Positions 11,688 through 22,527 of a stretch of DNA of 64,000 nt are shown in pieces; positions within the stretch are counted from its first letter, which is position 1; every line of letters begins with the position of its first letter. Both the position numbers and the translations under genes were made by a program. This DNA comes from Massospora cicadina (taxonomy: Eukaryota; Entomophthoromycota; Entomophthoromycetes; Entomophthorales; Entomophthoraceae). The notes beneath the pieces were generated by a model that saw only the letters and a program-made list of their open reading frames with translations, searched no databases and was not told where the DNA came from. Where the stretch lies: contig JAKSZP010005635.1 of NCBI GenBank assembly GCA_022478985.1, forward strand, positions 26,156 to 90,155, written 5' to 3'.

Positions 11688-12645
11688 TCAGGGAACCCTG
11701 GAGTGGGGAGGAAAGCAACAGAATAAGAAGAGGCAATCGGTAAATAACCCCAAGTAATCCCAATACAGCACTGGAGCCGGAAGATTAGTTCTGAGCGCCT
11801 GATGACGGGCTTCATCAAGAACTCTGGGCATATAAGCCAGCAACAAAGAAGGGACGCTTGACGGTGGTTGCCAAATCATGCCCCCTATCAATGCCATCAG
11901 TGGAAGATACCAATGGGAAGTGCTGGATAAGAGATAGTCATGCAGGGAGCGGATTGCATCCTGCAAATGGCGACTATGGGCTTCTTGGAAGCAAAGCTGA
12001 ATGAATGGTGGAACCCAGGAGAGACTATAAACTTCATGGACCAACTTTGAAGAACTTGGCCAGCAAAGAGAAGAGCATAAGCAGCGGTATCCTGATCTAG
12101 AATGTTATCAAGATCAGAGTGATTCAGCACTAGAGTCAAAGCCTTGGTGACTTAGGCCCAGAGTTCATTTTAGGGGAGCTTGAAGTGAATACTGTCTTGA
12201 TGGTGAGCTTGGAGACCAGAACAGCAGGTTTGTAATATTGTCTGAGTCAGAAGAGGAACTCAGGAAGCAGGTCTGACCCAGCAAGGAATGAGTGATCAAG
12301 AGCAACTGGCATAATCTCTGGAGCATCTATGATGATGGTTGGAGCATCAGCAAAAGGAGATGAATCTAGGAGAGTTTTAAAATCCAACTCTGGAATTGAT
12401 GGCAGAGGAAGAATCGGCAGAGAGTTGTTTTTAATTATAGCCAGCCTGGTTTCAGAGGGATTAGTTACCATTTAAGGTAATTCAATGGAAGGACTAGCCA
12501 CTGGCACCATACTAGGCGTATGAGTCCTGGAAGGACCATAAAAGAGGTTCCACCGAGCATCCCAACTCATCTGCTGGAAGAGACGGAGGTCTGGATTAGA
12601 CAAAATATTCAAAAGCTGCTGGTATCACAACTCAGAATTTGACAT
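11688..12645 (-). pseudogene. Decayed antisense ORF in the 3' region of B
   Basis: Opposite to gag-pol, a frame starting at an ATG at 12645 (MSNSEL) runs to about 12140 with three stops (one TGA early, TAA before 12471, TGA near 12247). It then continues through two frameshifts to 11688. The predicted peptide is ordinary in composition, with stretches such as LRLFQQMSWDARWNLFYG, LNHSDLDNILDQDTAAYA and MIWQPPSSVPSLLLAYMP. About 320 codons can be followed by eye. I do not recognise the family. Antisense ORFs between pol and the 3' LTR are known in some plant Gypsy lineages of the Tat group. An independent insertion is an alternative. A further minus frame (12908-13123) lies upstream and may or may not belong. 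Confidence 0.45.
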
Positions 12646-13212
12646 TATGAGATGGTTGAGAGAGGGGATGTTAGACTTATATGGAAGTTGACATTATGCA
12701 CTCTACAATGATTAAGCTCCAATTTCTAAAGTATTAATCTCAAACTTAATGGGATAAGCTCTCCAAGAGAAGAATTAATAATGCCTTGAGCTAAGAGGTT
12801 ATGAAAGAAATAACAATGGCGAATAGAAATAAGTATTCTTAATTGAGCCACAAAACAAACATCGACGGCAAGAGTCTCCTACCTAGGATGAGGAGAAAAT
12901 CAGGAAATCAAGGACGCTGGACCAAGAATCCTGAATATGATAGTGGGTCATATACCCTGATGGGGGGAAAACCAGATCCTGGGACTAATATCATCAAAGG
13001 TAAATTGATTAGCCTGGAATGACAGTAGATCTTGGGGACCACAACTGAGAAGGCAGTAGCGAGGAGGAAGAGGAAGAACGCCATATGCCAAAGGTCATCC
13101 CAAGCAGCGTTGAGTATTGACAAGTGTACTCCGCTTGAACCAATGAAGTATTTGACTAAGTGTTCAAAGCGGTGTTCTCATGCCCCGGTCCTTTTCTCGC
13201 TGGAAATCTAGG

Positions 13213-13225
13213 CAAGAGGGGGATT
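13213..13225 (+). other. Polypurine tract of B
   Basis: AAGAGGGGGATTT lies immediately before the TG of the 3' LTR. In LTR retrotransposons this tract primes plus-strand DNA synthesis. Position and composition fit; there is no other evidence. Confidence 0.65.
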
Positions 13226-14364
13226 TGTTGGGATTTTTGCCCATAGACCCAGCCTGTTAGATTACCTGGTACAACTAGGGGAAAATTCCACAAGGAGAAG
13301 TGAAATGAAAATTGGTTGGCCCGAGTTTTGGAGTAACTACGTTCAGGGGATTTTGGGATATTCACTTGGTCATATCCGTTGGGATCAATCCGGATGAATA
13401 CTTAAGATCTCATCAGGTGGATTTGCTGACAAAATAGGGGCATCTGATAGTGATTAACTATCAGGTGTACCAATTGGGATTGGTCAGGTTTCATCACTGA
13501 CTGATTAGGAATGAATAGCAAGTTGCAAGGCGAGTGATGCTGCCTGCAACTAGCAAATTGATCGGCTAATGAGTGACCTGCCTTAATGGGTAATAAGTCC
13601 CATTACCTAAGCAGGTCGCTAGACAAATATGGTTGGTTCGCTTGGATCAGGAGGAAAACGTTAGGGACACGTTTTCTGATACTTTTTTTGAGGTCTCAAT
13701 AATGTCCAATGATGGAATCCTAGCCAGGATGGGGAAGACCATTGTTGCTAAGATGAGGATGGTTGATTCAATGTAAATGATTGCCGTTTCATAAAGAGGT
13801 GTCAACTGAGGGTTAGACATCTGAATCCCCCACTATATATTCCCTAGGGTTCACTATAATAGAAAACATTATTAGTTAAAGTTTGATAATAAGAGTTATT
13901 TAGTTCTAAGATTATTCATTCAGTATATAGATAAACTATCATCAGATTACATTGTGCTGTTCTGTCTCAAGGATATTATTGCTAAGGGCAATAATTGGAC
14001 GACTCTAGAAAAAGAGTAAAGATCCAAGAAGGGATTTAGAGAAGAAGGAGCCTCAATCGTGGATAGCTGCCAACTGTGTGTTGGACTGAAGAAACTGTCA
14101 CCCGGGTATCTCAGTAAAGATTGGGTGGACAAGAGCAAGGAAACGAATCCCTACAGGTATGACATCATGAGTATTTAATTGGGAATACTGGCCAAGAATT
14201 GGGCTGAAATATAACTCATACTCAACTATGGATAATAGTCTCCATACTAATATCAATAGTTAATTCGTTTTATACATCGCAATGAAGTGCATGAGGAAAC
14301 CAAATCTGTGCAGTAAAAAGGTTACTAGGTTGCTTTCTGATAACAACCACCAGTAAATTTTAAA
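13226..14364 (+). repeat. B 3' LTR
   Basis: It begins TGTTGGGATTTTTGCCC and parallels 5460-6599 throughout, including the TATA segment. It ends TTTTAAA where the 5' copy has TTTTTACA. The following CCACC pairs with CTACC before the 5' LTR. Confidence 0.85.
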
Positions 14365-14369
14365 CCACC

Positions 14370-15918
14370 CCATGGGCTGAAAGGTTCTTATGAGGTCAAT
14401 GGCACTGAGCCCTCAAAATCAAGGTCCAAAAGCCTTGTACCCTTGGAAATGAAGCCTGATGGACTTTGCACTTTCAGTAAATGAGGAATCAAGGCTCAAA
14501 TCCTCATTCAAACTCGCTAGTGGCATTAGACCATTGGGAAACGTTGCCATCAGTTTAAAACCTTCTTCATAAGCATCAGGGACAAAGCCTAATTGGCGTG
14601 TACCTTGTAGAAAGAATGTGACCCGTGTCAAATCCTTGGTAAAACTCACCAATCACATTTTGGCATTGGAAAATGTTGTTTTATTTTATCTAATCGAGGC
14701 AAGCTGAATGGGGGACGGACATTACCAAAATAGAGAAAGAAAGTATCAACATGAAACCTGAGCAGGGTCAACTCTGTTGTAGAAAGTTTTTTCACCTCTG
14801 GATTGGGACTTGGATTTTTCTGGTGGCATTGGAAAATGTTGTTGCCAATTTGGAACTCCCCTCAAAAACATTGGGGACAGAGCCCACCAGGCATGTACCT
14901 CCCTTAGTCAAATGTTGCTGATAGTCCAAAACCCTCCACTTGAAAATTAGGATCATCGTTCAATGCATCTCACTTGGCTGAACGGACACCAAATTTACCA
15001 GGTGCAGGCAGGTTTGGTATCCCAAACCCGTTTCTGACCTTTTGGGACCGCCCCTACTTGAATGGCCCTGGGAGATTCACATTGCCCGTTGGGTGAGACG
15101 CCATCACGCAAACCGTCAGAAATGCAGTGAAACCACAATTTGGGCGTCTGAGGTCAAACCAACAGCGACTTGGCTTACCACTGACTCCTTTAAAGTCAGT
15201 TAAGATTGAATTTATTTTCCCCATTTCGCTCAAAGTTCGCTGGATTAGGTCAAATATTGAGGGCTCTGATCCCATGCTTTACTAAGTTATTCCCCAAATT
15301 AATTATTATTTAAGCAGTTGTAACACACTGAGGAAATTATCAGTCAACTTTCTTAATTTATCATACATTAAAAAATATCCCTGAGTTTCCAATTTTTGAT
15401 TTATTCAAATTTTTCCGTGCTGAACTCCCTAAGGGACCAACAATGTGGCCCCTTGGACTCTACATTAGCTAAGCAATACAAGTCACGATATTAACCATAG
15501 ATCCTACCATAATTAGCTGAGAAAATTATGTAGAAACTTTTTGGGAATTCAACCCTATTGTTAAGGCCATCTGCCAGCAGGATAGTGGAATCCTGTGGGC
15601 CTATCTCCACTCCAAGTGAGGCTCCGCCCCTTCACCTCTGTTTTTGTTTCAAACTTTCCTATGGAGGGTACCAAAATAGCAAACACAATCACAAAATTCC
15701 TGCAATAAGGCCCACCGGGGTCTGGAGTCACAACAGCCTGGATCTTGTTGGATTCCTCTTCACATTTGCAATTCACCGGTGCTCAATTGTTACACGCCTC
15801 ACCGCACAAGTCAACGTTGTTTAAGTAGCAATGCCTCTGGCACTCTGGCTTGCCTTTTAGGTGCTTTTGCATCCCAACTGGCAGGACAGTCTAAACTTTA
15901 TTTTCCATCCCCCTGACA
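14370..15918 (+). repeat. A1 3' LTR, second part
   Basis: This resumes the LTR that began at 5219. From about 14990 it matches the other A-family LTRs closely and parallels window positions 1-764, ending CCCTGACA. The first 600 bases (14370-14990) match less well. They contain a local duplication (GGCATTGGAAAATGTTGTT at about 14661 and 14824), so the LTR is longer here than the 1430 bp of other copies. Confidence 0.65.
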
Positions 15919-18540
15919 TAACCTAGGCTCACTAGCTCTTCTAGTGCTAAGCCTTAAAATAGTTAGATCCCTGATTTATCCTTTTTCTTTAAAGAAAGAA
16001 CATCAACTAGTCCTAGATGCAATCTAGTTGATTATATTGACATCCTAAACAGAAATACTTTAGTTCATCTTTTTGTATAACAATGGAAAAAAGATCTCAG
16101 ACTCTACTAGTTGTGCCTTCTGTTATTATTATTCTCTTCCCTGGAGCTATTACTTAGTACCATGCTTGAAAGTAAAGTAAAGCTTAAAACTAAATTATAT
16201 CATGTAAAATATTCTTTGTTTTGTAAAAATGGGGTGTATTTTTACTCACATCAATAAATGCATCACTATTAGTGATTTTATAAAGTAGAATTAACTATAT
16301 ATAATTAAAAATTTGTGTTTACCAATATTCAATTCTGTCATTTCAGGCAGTGGTATCTTGAAATCCAGAAAATTTTTAAAGCATTGTCATTAATTTTAGT
16401 ATATTGACGTTATTATTCTCATTTAAGGGCTATTTATTTGACCCTGTCGGTTTTCCCACTGTTTGAGATAACAATGAAAAGGTTAGATATAGAGATTTTT
16501 TAGACAAAAAACTTTATTAGTCCTTAGGACAGTTCTAGATATTATTTTCTAAAAATGTCTTATAGCCTTAATAAGCCCAGAAAGGATTATGAGAACAAAT
16601 GGCACTTAAAGGATTTGGGAGTACGCTATGTAAACTATTTTACCAAGAATCTACTAAAAGTATGAATGTTTATGGGAATTTAATAAAAACATTGGAAATT
16701 TTATACCTTTGAGGACCCTGGGAAATTGATGGCACCAAAAATGTTGCCTTACTTTGTGAGCGAAACCTTCCTTCTCTTTTGTTTTTGAGTTTTTTTATAG
16801 TCCTTTGGTGTCATTTTTATTGTATACTTGATTTTCATATGCTAAAAAATTACCATCTACCTTGCTGAACATTTGTAGATTTTCCTAGTTTATTGGTCTG
16901 TGATAATTGGTCACCCATTTAGCAAGGATACAATTTAGAATCGCCTCTCTTATCAATATCAACTTCATGTGGGCCTGAGGAAGGTAGATGCACGTTTGCA
17001 TTTGTTGGTGATCTGGTAGGATGACATTCTACACCCAACTTACTAAGTCATTTTATTTCATTTTTAGTGTTAATTGCACTTTGTCTCAAATTCCAAAAGT
17101 GCCCCTCTTAGATTACTGAAGCAGGAGTACTTATGCTTGTAGAAATCTTGCATGAACTTATTTTACTATAGTTCCCTGGGTCACATCAGATATATCATAT
17201 TTAGATTCTGCCTTATGGATAAAATGGTAAGGTCCAGACCAGGACTATCTAGTTTGTTTGCTCATCCACCATTGTTGGTGGAGATAACACAAGTAAATTT
17301 GCCTATATAGTAATTAGAGTGTTCAGTGTGTCATGCATCTATTTAGTCAGTCTCCCTAGTGGTGTTGATACTATGGCCTTGGTGACAATTGCTTATAAAC
17401 AGATCTTTTCATCATAAATGCAGACACAGTCAACTCAGCATTTTCAGGCACTACTTTTTTAACAAAGGGTGTAAACTACTGCAAATGAGGCCCCCTTTCA
17501 TAAAAGGCCTGTAAGCGAGGCTTAATATAACTTAGTGGTAACTTACTTTATGAGCTTCAAGAGCACTAAGTTGAGTTGGGACCATCTAGTACTAAAAAAA
17601 GAGTACTAAGTTGAGTGTGATTCTACCTTATAGAATAAGTTCCACCCATTTCCCTAAAAAATGACACTGGGGTTTATTTACCAAATATGCCGCTTCATTG
17701 GTCAATAAGTTGTAAGGAATAGCAATTGGTTGACTAGTATTTAATAAAGATGTCAGCTCATTCACTACTTGCAAAGTTTATAAGTCTTTTATGTGAGAGA
17801 AGGATCTTTGGGCATTCATGTTGGGTTAAAACAAACAAATAAAGAACATGGTGCTGCCTTTGATTTTGATGCTGAAACAGAGATAGCCTAAGACATTTTA
17901 AGTGATTTATTAAAAGATGATATAAGGATGAATGTAGAATATGTTGGTAAAGATCCACCACATCAAAAATTACTATGTTAAATTGGCCAGAGAGTGCCAC
18001 TATCCAATATTGAGAATCTGGGCCTAGTCAATATTGACTCCTACACAATGCGTGCTTCTAGATATTACTAGATAGTTTCAACCTTTTGGAACCAGTAAAA
18101 TCATTCTCTTAACTATTTGTGATTATTATCTACAGCATCATACCCCATACTAGAATGTCTACATGGATTAATCTAGTCTGGGAAGAGGGTCACTCATAAA
18201 ACAATTTAACTAGATTGTCTATATAACATCTTTCAGGATTCGCCCTAATGGTGTGAAGTCTTGACTTTGGACTTTCTATTTAGTTGTTATTTAGGCAATC
18301 TAAGACTATTTTATTAAATTATTTTATCAATTGATGAGTTAATAGGCTTAGTGCCCCAAATTATCATTGATACTATTTTAAATAGCATGCATCAATTTAG
18401 AACGCCAAAATGTTTCATTAAACAGTTTAAAGATGTATCATTTTCAATTGCTTCACTAGCATGTAGAATTAAGGCTTTATTTTAGCCTTTTCTCGTCATG
18501 ACCTTAGCCTTATTTTTACTTATTATACCCCTCTATATTC
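15919..18540. other. AT-rich stretch without a recognisable gene
   Basis: No reading frame longer than about 80 codons is convincing. A minus-strand peptide at about 16920-17000 (YLPQAHMKLILIREA) resembles the start of a Gypsy integrase zinc domain but has lost the histidines, so I do not annotate it. The only clear feature is the LINE micro-insertion at 17576-17600. The rest is probably very old transposon sequence. Confidence 0.4.
17576..17600 (+). mobile_element. 25-nt LINE insertion (3' tail only) with target duplication
   Basis: TTGGGACCATCTAGTACT plus seven A residues is identical to the last bases of the LINE at 21181-26122. It is flanked by GAGCACTAAGTTGAG (17561-17575) and GAGTACTAAGTTGAG (17601-17615), a 15-bp target duplication with one difference. 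This is the pattern of target-primed reverse transcription aborted almost at once. Microhomology (TTG) blurs the left junction by a few bases. Confidence 0.8.
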
Positions 18541-19265
18541 TTGGTAAAATTCACTGTTGGATTTAAGGGTTTTAAGCTCGCTGGTGCGTTTAGGTCCTAA
18601 AACTCCAACAATTAAGGAAAGAAAACCACTGATCATAATAAAGAAAATAAATAATATAACCTAGAAATTTGAGTTTTTAATAGTTTTATAAGTGTTGTGG
18701 GGGTAATAAAAACAAACCCTCATACAATATTATGGCTTGGAAAATAAACTCATTTGGGCTCGAGGGACATACACATTGAATCCTTATTAGGTTCAAGCCA
18801 AATAAGGAAATATGGTCATTTGACCTATTGAAGCCCTCAAATGTCGCCTCACTTTATTGGAAAGGCCAATGGAGGGTCAAGAGTGGGTAGGACAAGCCTG
18901 TGAGGTAATGTTTTAATAAATTTGAGACAATAACCATTTGAGAAAATATCTGCACTTTTTGGGACCCCTTCTAACCCTATAAAAGGGCCTGGTCTCCGCT
19001 GTGTAGCTTTGATATTGGTGGTAAGGTGGGAGGGACCTCAAAAAAGCTCCCTTGATTCCGCTGAGGAGTCAAAATATTCTGGCTACTTAAACTCAAACCT
19101 TTTGGCCAAGTTTTACTAATATCTATTGGATTTTTGCTCTGATTCAAAGGATTCTATCGCAAAACAGTCAGGGTCTTCTGGCCGATTTTACAATAAACTT
19201 CATCCAAACGCTCTTATCACAATATTGGACTTGTAATTGTCCGACATTCACTTTACAAAAGGTCT
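18541..19265 (+). promoter_or_regulatory. LTR-like segment with TATA box and poly(A) signal, unpaired
   Basis: TATAAAAG at 18979-18986 is followed about 210 bases later by CAATAAAC (19191-19198), the usual layout of an LTR with its U3-R-U5 junctions. No second copy is visible in the window, so its limits are not defined. It could be a solo LTR, or the 5' LTR of an element cut by H at 19806. Confidence 0.4.
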
Positions 19266-19489
19266 AGGTTAGTAAATCACTGACATTTTTTACGCTGATC
19301 CCTTCATGAACTCAAGACAAAGCTAGCTTGAGGTATATAGAAGATCTTGCCAATCCTGAGGTTAATATCTGTGCTGAGAGCATACTCCCTTGAAGACTAT
19401 AATTATCCCCTATTATTTTTTTAATTAATATATACGCTTGATTTAACTCCCTTGTGTCAATTCCATTAAAGTTCATATTATCACCTTAG

Positions 19490-19805
19490 CAAAGTATAAT
19501 TCTTCTATTAAAAGCCAAATTGCTATTCTCCCTAATGATGAAATATTCCACTAGGATGCCATTGGTTCTAGTTTGGCTAATAATCGTCTAGCCTTTGAAG
19601 GGCTTTAGCCAACAAATCTGGAACATCTCAAAGCATTCTACCCAATATTTGAATGTTCTGGCCTCCATTCCAATTATAGATAGTTCTCTTAGATCTTCAA
19701 CTATAATCTTTCTGGATGTCCAACCAGGTCATTTAGTATAATATCTTCTGGGATGAGTAGCTAGGATAAGCATTTATGCTAGCCCATAAGTGTTCTGACT
19801 CATAG
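19490..19805 (+). pseudogene. Possible gag remnant after the LTR-like segment
   Basis: A plus-strand reading frame with few stops runs from about 19515 to 19680 (SQIAILPNDEIFH, SLANNRLAFEGL, LEHLKAFYPIFECSG). I do not recognise the family. Its place just after an LTR-like segment suggests a Gag start. It stops abruptly where H begins at 19806. The 225 bases before it hold nothing I can assign. Confidence 0.25.
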
Positions 19806-20435
19806 TGTAATGGTCAGGTTTACCCAATTCCCAATCACTAATTGGCAAAAACTCAGCCAAAGAAGAGTTTCCTCAATCAAATGGCAAAAAGGTATTTGTT
19901 GAATTTGATTAAGAACTCCTGACTGAGTTGCAGTTTTCACCACCAGGTCATAAACCTAAGCCCAAGGTACAGTGTAGCAGCAGGCTCTACCTGATTTTAG
20001 CCACCTGTGAAGACCCAAGGAGCATTTTCTTACTGGTGATACACCCTTACCAGTATCTCAGATAATGTCCAACCAACAGGTTGAGGTGCAGTGCCACAGA
20101 ATGCCCAAATCAGATTCTGTTGCCTTAGGTTTGGTGGGGAACGTGTAACTGATTTTCCATTGTTAAGGCAAGAAACATTGTTGGTTGGTTCTCCTGGTAA
20201 ACTAACAATCACTTAAAACTTAAACTTAGAAACTGAAACCCAATCTAGAGTAGAAATTGATTAGGTGCAAACTGGTAAGTTTATTAGAGTTAGGACGATG
20301 TAATTTATAATTAACTTTTACTTAATGGAATCTCAGCCCTAAGAAATATAAAGAAAACCAAGAAGCTAAATTTAAGAAGTGATTTAGGCATGAATGCCTA
20401 ATTGATACCAAATTGCTAGGATGTGTGAGTGTCCA
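19806..20435 (-). repeat. H LTR, left copy
   Basis: About 630 bp, aligned by eye with 26927-28527 in the order described for H. It ends near GTGAGTGTCCA. The right copy carries about 1 kb of extra sequence in the middle. Confidence 0.5.
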
Positions 20436-20475
20436 GAATTATTAGATTTATCAAAATTTAATTTTGTAAATTTTT

Positions 20476-20697
20476 AGCACTGGTGGTGCCCAACCCAAAA
20501 GAGGGAGCCACCATGCATCTTTATTTGAAAATGGCCAAACAAAGGGATTATTAAAATTTCTAACATGGTACCCCAGCTAACAGCCTAGGAAGCTATATAA
20601 GAAGGGGAAGAAACTTTAGGGAAACTATTGTCTGGTGCCCGCTTTAGCTGGCGGACCATGGCAGACAGCATTGGGGTGGGAGCATCAGTGACATGGG
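20476..20697 (-). mobile_element. SINE-like repeat, copy 1
   Basis: The reverse complement of this stretch is repeated, with scattered changes, on the plus strand at 50145-50377. Both start near C(A/G)CTGATGC and pass through CCATGGTCCGCCAGCTAAAG. Both end AATAAAGATG...GGGTTGGGCACCA(C/A)...AGTGCTAAAA. The last 50 bases resemble the 3' tail of the LINE at 21181-26122 (AATAAACATCG...GGGTTGGGACCATCTAGTACTAAAA). About 222 bp with an A-rich end and no ORF fits a SINE mobilised by a related LINE, but no clear A and B boxes are visible. A truncated LINE 3' end is the alternative. I found no target duplication here. Confidence 0.6.
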
Positions 20698-21164
20698 GCA
20701 TAAGGAGGTTTAGTTGTGGTTTTTTTTTTCATTTTTGAGGCCAGCAGTGTCCATCGCCTCAACATATTGAGCAAGTTGATACCCAGCAAAAGTGATGAGA
20801 GCAGGCACACAAGTGAATGTCTTGATGCACTGGTGGGTTTTAGGATAATCAGGGTTAAAAAGAGAGATTTTTTTCTGGTCGATGCAAGTGTGGCTCACAT
20901 TAAGAGTGAACTCATCAATTTCATATTTTGCATCTTCCTCACAATCATGAGGGAAATTGTGGATAGGAATACCCTCCACTAGGGGTTCCATTGCCCCATG
21001 GAGTTGCTGGCAAAGTAGGGTGTTGGCAGGAGCTTCAGCGGCTTCAACTGTCATTTTATTATTTTTTATAAATGGGATAACCGTTTTTAGGATGAAAATG
21101 GCGGGACACAATTCAGGAGGATTGACAAAAAACTCCTTCAATGCAAAATCTGGTTTAACGTTAT

Positions 21165-21180
21165 ATGACTGGCCATTTCC
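21165..21180 (+). repeat. LINE target-site duplication, left
   Basis: ATGACTGGCCATTTCC, identical to 26123-26138. The bases outside differ, so the duplication is exactly 16 bp. Confidence 0.92.
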
Positions 21181-22361
21181 TAGAGCGCAAAAAAGCTCTA
21201 CCTCGCTCAACCCTCTCCCACGCAATTCGCCTTTATTATGGGCATAACCCTGTTGAATTCTATACAGAGGATTACTTCTCATACTTTGCAGCGATTGCGG
21301 AGACATTCCCTATTAACACCACCATCCATGAATCAGTGGAGGGCCACTACATCGATGTGGGCTTCACTGAAGCTGCCCTTGCTGACCATGCTGCCACCCT
21401 CCAGGTCATTATTCCACGCGGATCTCTTCGCATCTCCCGCACACGCTCTCACCTGGAGAAAATTTCATGGGTTACTTTTTCCAACCTACCAACGACTGTT
21501 GATCCTGAGTCTCTTAAACTGGCACTCCATCGTGGTTTAATGGAGTTTGGGTCTGTTCTTTCAGTGGACTTTAGCGTCCCCTCTTACTATGCTCCCACTC
21601 AAAGAGCTCGCACTGCTAGGGCGTCATTCATCCCCTCCCCCACTGTATCCCGTAACATTGAGGTTATTCCTCGTGTGGCGGTAGTTGGGGCATGCCCTGA
21701 GATCTTTTTTGTCGACCCTGATCAGGCGCGGCCCTGGTGTTCATGGTGTAACGCCCTTGGACACTTGTATAGTGGCTGTACAGCTCGAAAACAAGCCCTC
21801 TTAGCCACCACCCAGGGGCCTAAAACAGGCCAAAAACGATCCCACATGGCTGCAGCAGCAATTCCACAACCCACACAATGGGTTCCCGTTCAAGACCTGT
21901 CCCCTGAGTCCTTACGCCTAGCAGTTGAAACAGCTAACCCCACTATTGGTGTGGGATACCTTCGCGCTCATGCCCCCCTTCCAATGGGCACCCCCTACAA
22001 TCTCCCAGAGTCAACTCCCTCTCTCACCAAGCGCAAGGCATCTCCCACAGGGTGCCCCTCGTCAGCCACCCCCACTCAGGGCTCCGCGGCACCCCCACCA
22101 ACCCCCACCACCGATTTATCGCATCAGCTCTCAGCTCCCAATGGAGCTATGCCCACCAGCATGGACTGGCAACTCGCGGCCTGCAGTAGAAGTGCCACCT
22201 CAAAGAGTCCTACCCCAACCCCACAGTCCATTTCGCGCGGATCCTTTGCAGTGTTGGAGGAAGTGAATATGGACTCAGACTCATCAAATGGGGACACCGC
22301 GGAGGTCACCATTGAGCACCCTCAGGTCCTTCCCCTGCAACGGAGCGGGGCAGCATCCTAG
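21181..22361 (+). pseudogene. LINE ORF1, N-terminally truncated, CCHC knuckle
   Basis: The frame is open through the element to a stop at 22359-22361. The first Met inside the LINE comes late (LMEFGSVLS), so the natural start is missing. The ATG at 21165 in the target duplication happens to be in frame. A domain of about 130 residues (WVTFSNLPTTVDPESLKLAL, then GLMEFGSVLSVDF) looks like an RRM-type fold. A zinc knuckle follows, CSWCNALGHLYSGC (CX2CX4HX4C, near 21738-21780). The C-terminal third is rich in Pro, Ser and Thr. L1-type ORF1 proteins bind the LINE RNA. No internal stop is seen, but the product would lack its N-terminus. Confidence 0.8.
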
Positions 22362-22527
22362 GCTGGCTTACTGGGTCCTCCGCCCCCCCACCCTCTCCTT
22401 CCCCTCAGAACCCTCGACGCTCCTCACGGATTGCAGCTAATAGTCAAGCTAAAGGACTCAAAACTAGCCGCCTCACAGCAGCAGGTTTAAGCGCTGGCAA
22501 CCCCCCAGGACATGGAGGGGAACAGCT

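Larger units (their letters stand above)
5460..14364 (+). mobile_element. Ty3/Gypsy element B, complete but defective
   Basis: Two LTRs of 1140 and 1139 bp (5460-6599 and 13226-14364) flank a gag-pol region on the plus strand. The flanking 5-bp sequences are CTACC (5455-5459) and CCACC (14365-14369), a target duplication with one change. A purine-rich tract AAGAGGGGGAT precedes the 3' LTR. B sits inside the 3' LTR of A1. Order: gag with zinc knuckle, protease, dUTPase-like domain, RNase H, integrase, then about 2 kb carrying an antisense reading frame. The RT palm is missing and there is no chromodomain, so B belongs to a different lineage from A and C. Confidence 0.85.
1..15918 (+). mobile_element. 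Ty3/Gypsy chromovirus A1, split by element B
   Basis: The order is partial 5' LTR, gag remnant, protease, RT, RNase H, integrase, chromodomain and 3' LTR, all on the plus strand. The internal region (765-5218) is almost the same length as that of the second family copy on the minus strand (58262-62732), and the domains line up one to one. The 3' LTR is broken at 5459/14370 by the complete element B. Every domain carries stops and frameshifts, so the copy is dead. The chromodomain places the family among the chromoviruses, which are known to target heterochromatin. The outer 5' flank lies before the window, so its target duplication cannot be checked. Confidence 0.85.

Noticed and set aside
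16920..17000. Integrase zinc domain on the minus strand
   Set aside because: Only a short peptide resembles it; the histidines and the CxxC pair are missing and neighbouring pol domains are not found.
20476..20697. tRNA-derived promoter boxes in the SINE-like repeat
   Set aside because: A weak A-box resemblance (CAGCTAAAGTGG in copy 2) exists, but no matching B box at the right distance.
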